In this document: piece after piece, positions 53,469 to 58,107 of the stretch
How positions within the stretch are numbered: the stretch's first letter is position 1
How the letters are laid out: every line of letters starts with the position of its first letter
Assembly: GCA_002167435.2 (NCBI GenBank)
Contig: NHBR02000092.1
Location: forward strand, 1-58,107
Reading direction: 5' to 3'
Length of the DNA: 58,107 nucleotides
Source of the DNA: Allomuricauda sp. TMED12
GTDB taxonomy: Bacteria; Bacteroidota; Bacteroidia; Flavobacteriales; Flavobacteriaceae
Translations under genes and position numbers: made by a program
Notes under the pieces: generated by a model
Seen by the model: only the letters and a program-made list of their open reading frames with translations
Databases searched by the model: none
What the model was told of the DNA's origin: nothing

Positions 53469-54716
53469 TTATGCTTCTGTTTCTTCAAAATGTTTTCCTT
53501 TTTCGCTCATGGTTGCAGAGACGAAAGGAATATGGATTCCTTTGATTAACATGTTCCAGTAGATCCATCTAAAGGCCATTTTTCCCATGTGGTTTGTCCT
53601 ACTTTCCTTAAGAAGGTTCAATGGTCCAACTCCAGGGAATGGGAACGTTCCTTCTACTGGTTCATGCGTATAGTTAAAGTCAATCAAAAGTGCTTTTCCG
53701 TTTCCTGTTTCAATAAAGCAGTTGGCGTGTCCGTCGAACTCTTCTTTAAGTGGCTCACCATTGATGTACCTTAAAATGTTCTCTGTCAATATTTCGGCTT
53801 CGAAGTGTGCTACAGAACCGGCTTTGGAAGCAGGTAAGTTGGTAGCATCACCGATTGCAAAAATGTTTTCATGATCATCGGTTTGTAAAGTAGCTTTATT
53901 GGTGGGCACATAATTTAAATCATCACCCATTCCTGAACGTTCTATTAAGGCATCCCCCATATTTGTGGGTATGGTTACCAAGATGTCGTAAGGCACTTCG
54001 GTTTCTGCATAATCGATAATCTTGTTGTTTTCGTAATCGACACGTTCAATATTGAAATCGGTGACTTCCTTGATTCCTTTATCCGTTAACAAGTGATGCA
54101 GTGCTTTCGTAGCTTTTGGTTTGGTAAATGCACCGCCTAATGGAGTTACGAAGGTAATGTCCACTTTGTCACGCATTCCTTTGTGCTTAAAAAAGGAATC
54201 TGCCAAGAAAGCGAACTCTAAAGGAGCAACCGGACATTTGATGGGCATTTCGGTGATGTGTACCACCAATTTACCACCTTCCCATTCGCGGAATTTGTCG
54301 CGTAATGCCTTGGAACCCTCAAAGGTATAAAAGTCAAATATGCTTTTATGCCATTCGGGGCCTTTCATGCCCTCTACTTCTTCAGGGGCAATTTTAGTCC
54401 CGGTAGCGATAATCAAGATATCGTATGCGAGTTCGGTACCATTTTCGAGCAAAACTTTATTATCCTCAGGTTGGATCAGCTCAATTTTTTCGTTGATATA
54501 ATTGACTCCTTTTGGAATAAACTTGGCTCCTTTTTTCTTTACTTGTTTGGTAGTATAAATATCAAAAGGGAGAAACAAAAAACCAGGTTGATAGTAGTGG
54601 GTTTTGTATTGATCCACCACTGTAATCTGCCATTCATTTTTTGGAAGCTTGGATACAAGATGGTTGGACATCATTGTTCCGGCTGTCCCCGCTCCTAATA
54701 TGACTAAATTTTTCAT
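53469..54716 (-). CDS. Sulfide:quinone oxidoreductase-like FAD-dependent protein
   Basis: Start set at 54716 (MKNLVILGAGTAGTMMSNHL), where the FAD-binding GxGxxG begins; the frame runs 18 codons further without an extra domain. The 415-residue product has DYDILIIATGTKIAPEEVEG-type second dinucleotide-fold sequence, IFAIGDATNLPASKAGSVAHFEA near residue 300, and a C-terminal amphipathic part (FRWIYWNMLIKGIHIP) suited to membrane attachment. It has exactly two cysteines, in IKCPVAPLEF and HANCFIE, matching the paired redox Cys of SQR-type enzymes. It probably oxidises sulfide to sulfane sulfur with electrons going to quinone. First gene of its operon. Confidence 0.85.
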   Translation of the reverse strand: MKNLVILGAGTAGTMMSNHLVSKLPKNEWQITVVDQYKTHYYQPGFLFLPFDIYTTKQVKKKGAKFIPKGVNYINEKIELIQPEDNKVLLENGTELAYDILIIATGTKIAPEEVEGMKGPEWHKSIFDFYTFEGSKALRDKFREWEGGKLVVHITEMPIKCPVAPLEFAFLADSFFKHKGMRDKVDITFVTPLGGAFTKPKATKALHHLLTDKGIKEVTDFNIERVDYENNKIIDYAETEVPYDILVTIPTNMGDALIERSGMGDDLNYVPTNKATLQTDDHENIFAIGDATNLPASKAGSVAHFEAEILTENILRYINGEPLKEEFDGHANCFIETGNGKALLIDFNYTHEPVEGTFPFPGVGPLNLLKESRTNHMGKMAFRWIYWNMLIKGIHIPFVSATMSEKGKHFEETEA

Positions 54717-54744
54717 GATTTTTAGATTGAGTGATTTACTACGG

Positions 54745-54788
54745 TAAAAGTAGGCAAAGGTTAAATTCACAAATATGACAATTGTCAG
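54745..54788 (-). promoter_or_regulatory. SQR-like operon promoter with Crp/Fnr-type site
   Basis: ATGAC-AATT-GTCAG (54775-54788, with the perfect palindrome TGACAATTGTCA) and, on the minus strand, the box TACTTTTA (54752-54745). Distance and box are the same as at the hydrogenase promoter. The predicted start point is near 54740, 24 bp before the ATG. Confidence 0.7.
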
Positions 54789-54805
54789 TTTCTAACTTTT
54801 TCTTG

Positions 54806-54821
54806 TGTAACAAAAGTTACA
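54806..54821. promoter_or_regulatory. Second inverted repeat upstream of the SQR-like operon
   Basis: TGTAAC-AAAA-GTTACA is a perfect 6-bp inverted repeat with a 4-bp centre, 32 bp (about three helical turns) upstream of the centre of the TGAC-N4-GTCA site. It could bind a second Crp/Fnr-family dimer. A similar but 15-bp repeat precedes the nickel permease gene (39033-39047). Confidence 0.5.
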
Positions 54822-55153
54822 TAAGTGATTGTTTTTTAATGATATAGTAAAAATAAATTGAGCAATGGCAACACCTTCGGAGCGTTGTTCCGTATTTTAA
54901 AATCGCGTTGATTTTGGTCTGAAATGTTTGGGAAAATGGTGAAAAACGAAATATTGGGAGCTGTGTGTGGTTCAATCAAAGAACCATGGAAATACTAACA
55001 TATCGTCACATCAAACAAATAGCCAACAAATACTTTTGGGAGTTGATCTGTGACAATGCATTTAAAAATTCATTCTACTCTAGAGTTACTTGATTTGGTG
55101 GTTTTAAAAAGGCGATAGACAAAAAGAATAAAACCAATTTGCTTTCAAAAGAT
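54822..55153. other. Intergenic region without recognised gene
   Basis: 332 bp between the SQR-like promoter region and the histidine kinase stop. It holds a small inverted repeat (GGTTC-N7-GAACC around 54969-54985) and a 35-codon plus-strand frame starting near 54985 that has no family resemblance or ribosome-binding site. I see no RNA gene and no mobile element. Confidence 0.6.
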
Positions 55154-56212
55154 TTAAACTTTAAACCGAATCGTGAAGATAGTCCCTTGGTCAACTTGAC
55201 TATCTAACTCAATACTCCCTCCAAGACTAGTAATTTGTTCATGGACCAAATATAGGCCGACCCCTTTACTATCTTCATTGCCATGGAACTTCTCGTTCAA
55301 CTTGAAAATAAGGCCACCTACTTTCTTCATGTCAAAGCCACGTCCATTGTCACTATAGATAAGTTTTTTTTCTCCATTTTCTTGAACTGTGGTTATTGTG
55401 ATTTCAGGTGGAATACTTGGTCTGGCGTATTTAATGGAATTAGTAATCAAATTCAAAAAGATACTTTCCATGTAAATATCCTTGAAGTTTACGGTTTTCA
55501 GAGCGCAAAAGTCTATGTGGAATTTAACACTTGCCCTTTCAATCAGTGAGCTTATGGAGTTCTGGACCTTATTAAAAACATTCTGAAAATCTACCTCTTC
55601 CAATTCAATATCCAGAACGTCCCCTTCCTTATAAGAGTCGATATGGGTATTCATGGAATCCTTCAATCCTTCGGCGGATAATTGTATAAGGCTGAGTATT
55701 TCCTTAGTGTCCGCATCATCTATTTTGCTCAAGTCTATTAAATTGACCAAGGACATGATATTGTTCAATGGTGACCTAAGGTCATGCGCGGTGCTGTAGT
55801 TTTGCTGTTTAAGCTTTTTATTTACCTTGGAAAGTTGACTTAAATGCGATATCCGTTCTTTTTCTAGGTTTTTAGTGTGTGTGATATCTTTGGCTATGGC
55901 ATAGATCAATCTTTCATTTTCCTGGGGTATGGATGTCCAATGCAGCCAGATAATGCTCCCGGACTTACTTAGGTATCTATTTTCGAAATTCACTAGCGGA
56001 ACATTCCTCTTTAGTGCTTCCCTAAAAGCAGCTGTACGCTCTTGGTCTTCAGGATAAATAAATTCAGAAATCAATTTTGACTTCAATTCCTCTTCGCAAT
56101 ACCCCAAAAGGTTTATAAAAGCCGGATTTATTTTTACAAAATACCCCTCATAATCTGCAATGCAGAGACAATCCATGGATTGTTCAAAAAAGGGTTCTAA
56201 TCGGGAGTTCAT
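55154..56212 (-). CDS. PAS-domain sensor histidine kinase, cytoplasmic, orphan
   Basis: A 352-residue kinase without membrane segments. An N-terminal PAS domain (about residues 3-112; DCLCIADYEGYFVKINPAF) is followed by a short coiled linker and a dimerisation helix with the phosphorylated H143 in STAHDLRSPLNNI. The HATPase part has NSIKYA (N box), DNGRGFDM (G1) and KGVGLYLVH (G2). No response regulator gene is adjacent, so the partner is elsewhere. The PAS ligand is unknown; two Cys in DCLCIAD are near the PAS start. Confidence 0.9.
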   Translation of the reverse strand: MNSRLEPFFEQSMDCLCIADYEGYFVKINPAFINLLGYCEEELKSKLISEFIYPEDQERTAAFREALKRNVPLVNFENRYLSKSGSIIWLHWTSIPQENERLIYAIAKDITHTKNLEKERISHLSQLSKVNKKLKQQNYSTAHDLRSPLNNIMSLVNLIDLSKIDDADTKEILSLIQLSAEGLKDSMNTHIDSYKEGDVLDIELEEVDFQNVFNKVQNSISSLIERASVKFHIDFCALKTVNFKDIYMESIFLNLITNSIKYARPSIPPEITITTVQENGEKKLIYSDNGRGFDMKKVGGLIFKLNEKFHGNEDSKGVGLYLVHEQITSLGGSIELDSQVDQGTIFTIRFKV

Positions 56213-56827
56213 TTTTTTTAGGCTATGACATTTATAATTTCACCTCCCTTGGCTGGAAAATAAGTTCTCTTCAAAAGAAACAATTAGTGGTCGGTATTCT
56301 TTATCAAATCTATTATAATTCTATAACAATAATACATTTAAGTATACCTAGTTAATGTATAAAGTAACGGAAATGGCAGCCAGTTATTTTAAAGTTGAAG
56401 GTGAGATGATAGAACATCATTTTTCTAAGGAGATGTCTATTTGGTAACTTTTTATTTGATTTTAAATGATATTATTTGATACTGGTAAAAATGAAAAAAC
56501 CTGTAAATCAGTAATATACAGGTTTAATGTTTTGTTTTGATGGTGTTTTAGTGGAGCCGGAGGCACTAGGACCTATCGCTGGAAACCCTTTATTCATTAG
56601 GGTTTCAAGCCATTTGAAATCTAATGCTCACCGAATAGGCGCCTTAGTTGTTAAATATATGATTATTAATTAGTTATGATTTTTATTGATTGAATATCTC
56701 ATGTTAAGTATAAGTGCTACTAAGTTCTGCATAGTTGGAATTGTTCAAATAATCTATCCAATAGTCAGATTTGGTGGGAAAAGAGATTTCAAAATTTATC
56801 GCCTTGATTCAAAGTTTACATACAAAA
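56213..56827. other. Gene-poor region with tRNA-3'-end-like fragment
   Basis: 615 bp with no convincing protein gene. On the minus strand, CCTCCGGCTCCA (56563-56552) looks like a tRNA acceptor end, and the surrounding bases resemble a T-arm only loosely and do not fold properly. Just upstream on that strand is a 12-bp stem with one mismatch (56578-56610, core GAAACCCT/AGGGTTTC). A minus-strand intrinsic terminator follows at 56494-56525. No intact tRNA body is visible. This could be a remnant of a tRNA or tmRNA 3' end at the border of an integrated element. Confidence 0.4.
56494..56525 (-). terminator. Intrinsic terminator with no intact upstream gene
   Basis: AAACCTGTA (56497-56505) pairs with TACAGGTTT (56517-56525) around an 11-nt loop; on the minus strand it is followed by T-rich sequence. 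The only transcribable feature before it on that strand is the tRNA-3'-end-like fragment at 56552-56563. Confidence 0.75.
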
Positions 56828-56850
56828 AATCGAAAACTAAATATTCGATT
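56828..56850. promoter_or_regulatory. Candidate HipB operator
   Basis: AATCGAA and TTCGATT form a perfect 7-bp inverted repeat with a 9-bp spacer, 24 bp before the hipB-like ATG. Antitoxins of the HipB family repress their own operon by binding such palindromes. Confidence 0.5.
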
Positions 56851-56874
56851 GTATTACTGCTAAAACGGTAATAT

Positions 56875-57084
56875 ATGGTTGATTTGGGTTTGCTGGTTAA
56901 GAGCCATCGCAAGAAAGCAGGACTGACACAGCTTCAACTGGCCAATTTGGCCGGTATAGGTAAGACAACCGTCTTTGATATCGAAAAAAATAAGGAGACT
57001 GTTCGTTGGAGCAACATTCTTGCCGTGCTCCAGGTATTGAACATAGAAGTGGAATTTAAAAGCCCATTGACTGAAAACGTATGA
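56875..57084 (+). CDS. hipB: HipB-like antitoxin, XRE-family helix-turn-helix
   Basis: A 69-residue protein almost entirely made of an XRE helix-turn-helix: LVKSHRKKAGLTQLQLANLAGIGKTTVFDIEKNKETVRWSNILAVLQVLN. The C-terminus ends in a short beta strand (IEVEFKSP), as in HipB. It represses the operon and contributes to neutralising the kinase. Its stop overlaps the next start by 4 bp (ATGA), so translation is coupled. Confidence 0.85.
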   Translation: MVDLGLLVKSHRKKAGLTQLQLANLAGIGKTTVFDIEKNKETVRWSNILAVLQVLNIEVEFKSPLTENV

Positions 57085-57395
57085 GAAAGGCAGTGGTGTA
57101 TGCTCATGGAAAAAGGGCGGGTGTTTTAACAGAAATTTCTCCTCAGGAGTATATGTTTACATATGATGATGATTACAGTGGTCAGGCGATTTCATTGACC
57201 ATGCCCGTTGATCAAAAGGAATTCAGTTTTCATGGGTTCCCTCCCTTTTTTGAAGGATTGTTGCCTGAAGGTATTATGTTGGAAGGACTACTTAAGATTT
57301 CCAAAATTGACCACAATGATTATTTCTCCCAATTAATGGCCACCGGTGCTGATTTGGTAGGCGCAGTAACCGTAAAACCTATGGAAGATGAATAG
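57081..57395 (+). CDS. HipS-like protein (HipA N-terminal subdomain)
   Basis: A 104-residue protein corresponding to the N-terminal subdomain of HipA: KRAGVLTEISPQEYMFTYDDDY, then SLTMPVDQKEFSFHGFPPFFEGLLPEG, ending GADLVGAVTVKP. In the tripartite HipBST systems this piece is a separate protein, HipS, that acts as an antitoxin to the kinase HipT. It is complete here, with a proper stop codon, and its end overlaps the start of the kinase gene by 8 bp. Split HipA is normal in Bacteroidota, so this is not a broken gene. Confidence 0.8.
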   Translation: MRKAVVYAHGKRAGVLTEISPQEYMFTYDDDYSGQAISLTMPVDQKEFSFHGFPPFFEGLLPEGIMLEGLLKISKIDHNDYFSQLMATGADLVGAVTVKPMEDE

Positions 57396-58107
57396 GTGCC
57401 CTATCACATATGAACCTTGCGGTACGGCAAAATATAGTGAGAAAGGTCTCAAAATGATTGCTGCCAAGTTAACTGGTTTAAATGATTTGCCCTATACAGC
57501 TTCGGAATTGAGGCGAGAGGCGGCAAACAGGGCAAAGAAATTATCCATATAAGGGGTACAGCCTAAATTAAGTGCAAGTATTTCCGTGGTCGAACAAGAA
57601 TTTAAAGTTGTTGACCAATTTGGTACTTATATCATGAAACCCCAAAATGATTTTTTTCAAGAATTGCCAGAGAATGAGGACCTGACCATGCGCATGGCCA
57701 AGGTTCTTGGTATAAATGTCCCCTTTCATGGAATGGTTTATGGCAAGGATGGCAGTTTGTCCTATTTTATCAAGCGTTTTGACAGATATGGTAAAGGGAA
57801 AAAAATGCAACAGAAGATTTTGCCCAATTGACTGGAAATACCAGGAATACCAAGTATCGTTTTAGTATGGAGAAATTGGTACCGGTTATCGAAGAATTTT
57901 GTACGTTTCCTGTGGTTGAGAAAGTGGAATTCTTCAAAAGAATTGTTTTTTGTTTTGTGACTGGAAATAAGGATATGCACCTTAAAAACTTTTCCCTAAT
58001 TACAAAGGATGGCAAAACGACGTTGGCACCTGCTTATGATCTGTTGAACTCCTCCATTGCGATTAAAAGCCCTGAAGAAGAAATTGCATTGACCTTAAAA
58101 GGAAAAA
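57388..58107 (+). pseudogene. HipT-like kinase gene (HipA C-terminal part), broken by stop codon and frameshift; runs off the window
   Basis: The frame begins MNRCPITYEPCGTAKYSEKG, the usual start of the split HipA kinase in Bacteroidota. After 54 codons it meets TAA at 57550-57552 within S-I-stop-G-V-Q-P-K-L-S, where the family has Gln or a similar residue; this is the glycine-rich ATP loop. Reading on in the same frame gives MKPQNDFFQELPENEDLTMR and YFIKRFDRYGKGKK. At a run of seven A (57799-57805) one base appears missing, since the following MHLKNFSLITKDGK and APAYDLLNSS occur in the next frame. Two separate lesions make an active kinase unlikely. The 3' end is outside the window. The homopolymer lesion alone could be a sequencing error; the stop codon is harder to dismiss. 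Confidence 0.85.

Noticed and set aside
54985..55092. 35-codon plus-strand frame in the gap before the histidine kinase
   Set aside because: No ribosome-binding site, promoter box or family resemblance; length is within chance.
56552..56626. Intact tRNA gene on the minus strand
   Set aside because: Only the acceptor-like end is present; T-arm, anticodon arm and D-arm cannot be folded.
56686..56871. 61-codon frame upstream of hipB
   Set aside because: It runs through the candidate HipB operator and promoter region and has no protein-like pattern.
57081..57395. Truncated HipA pseudogene
   Set aside because: The 104-residue frame is a complete HipS-type protein; split HipA is the normal state of such operons in Bacteroidota. 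The true pseudogene is the kinase that follows.
1..58107. CRISPR array, insertion sequence or integrase
   Set aside because: No regularly spaced direct repeats, transposase or recombinase motif was seen anywhere in the window.

Overview
The window looks like a chromosomal segment of a marine-type member of the Flavobacteriaceae (Bacteroidota). Evidence: a SusC/SusD pair, many lipoproteins with short Bacteroidota-style lipoboxes, promoter boxes close to TAnnTTTG instead of a sigma70 -10, few Shine-Dalgarno sequences, and an AT-rich genome. The genus cannot be fixed from sequence reading alone; a Muricauda/Maribacter-like organism is a guess.

Region 1 (1-26602) is an L-arabinose/arabinan utilisation locus. 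After the 3' end of a GH127-type gene and a DUF885 metallopeptidase come a divergent NUDIX-winged-helix regulator (AraR type), SusC, SusD, a very large FG-GAP/UnbV lipoprotein, two GH43 enzymes, two GH51 arabinofuranosidases, a GH127 beta-L-arabinofuranosidase, then araB-araD-araA, an aldose 1-epimerase and an SSS-family sugar symporter, closed by an intrinsic terminator. Outer-membrane uptake, periplasmic release of arabinose, inner-membrane import and conversion to xylulose-5-phosphate are all encoded. A repeated motif, TTATAAGTGT-N7-ACATTT, occurs twice before susC and once before the first GH51 gene and is the best candidate for the AraR operator.

Region 2 (26644-33369) is mixed: two tandem UspA proteins, a thioredoxin, a DUF1080 lipoprotein, an S41 peptidase, a membrane-anchored AraC regulator and a DUF6340-type lipoprotein.

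Region 3 (33452-54821) is a lithotrophy-like island. It contains DabA/DabB (inorganic carbon accumulation) with two small upstream genes and a divergent LysR regulator, a nickel permease-like protein, a six-cysteine (oxygen-tolerant, group 1d type) membrane-bound [NiFe] hydrogenase with cytochrome b and endopeptidase, a complete HypABCDEF set, a divergent Aat (leucyl/phenylalanyl-tRNA-protein transferase) homologue, a TPR protein, and a DsrE-TusE-sulfide:quinone-oxidoreductase-like operon. No RuBisCO or other carbon-fixation gene is in the window.

Region 4 (54822-58107) holds an orphan PAS histidine kinase, a gene-poor stretch with a tRNA-3'-end-like fragment, and a split HipBST-like toxin-antitoxin operon whose kinase gene is broken by a stop codon and a frameshift.

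The most notable pattern is regulatory. Four sites of the form TGAC-N4-[G/A]TCA (Crp/Fnr type) precede the usp genes, trxA, the hydrogenase/hyp divergent promoter and the sulfide oxidoreductase operon. In each case a TAnnTTTG-like box lies at the same distance from the site centre (36.5 bp), giving a predicted -41.5 activator position for five promoters. This suggests one redox or oxygen responsive regulon joining stress proteins, H2 oxidation and sulfide oxidation.
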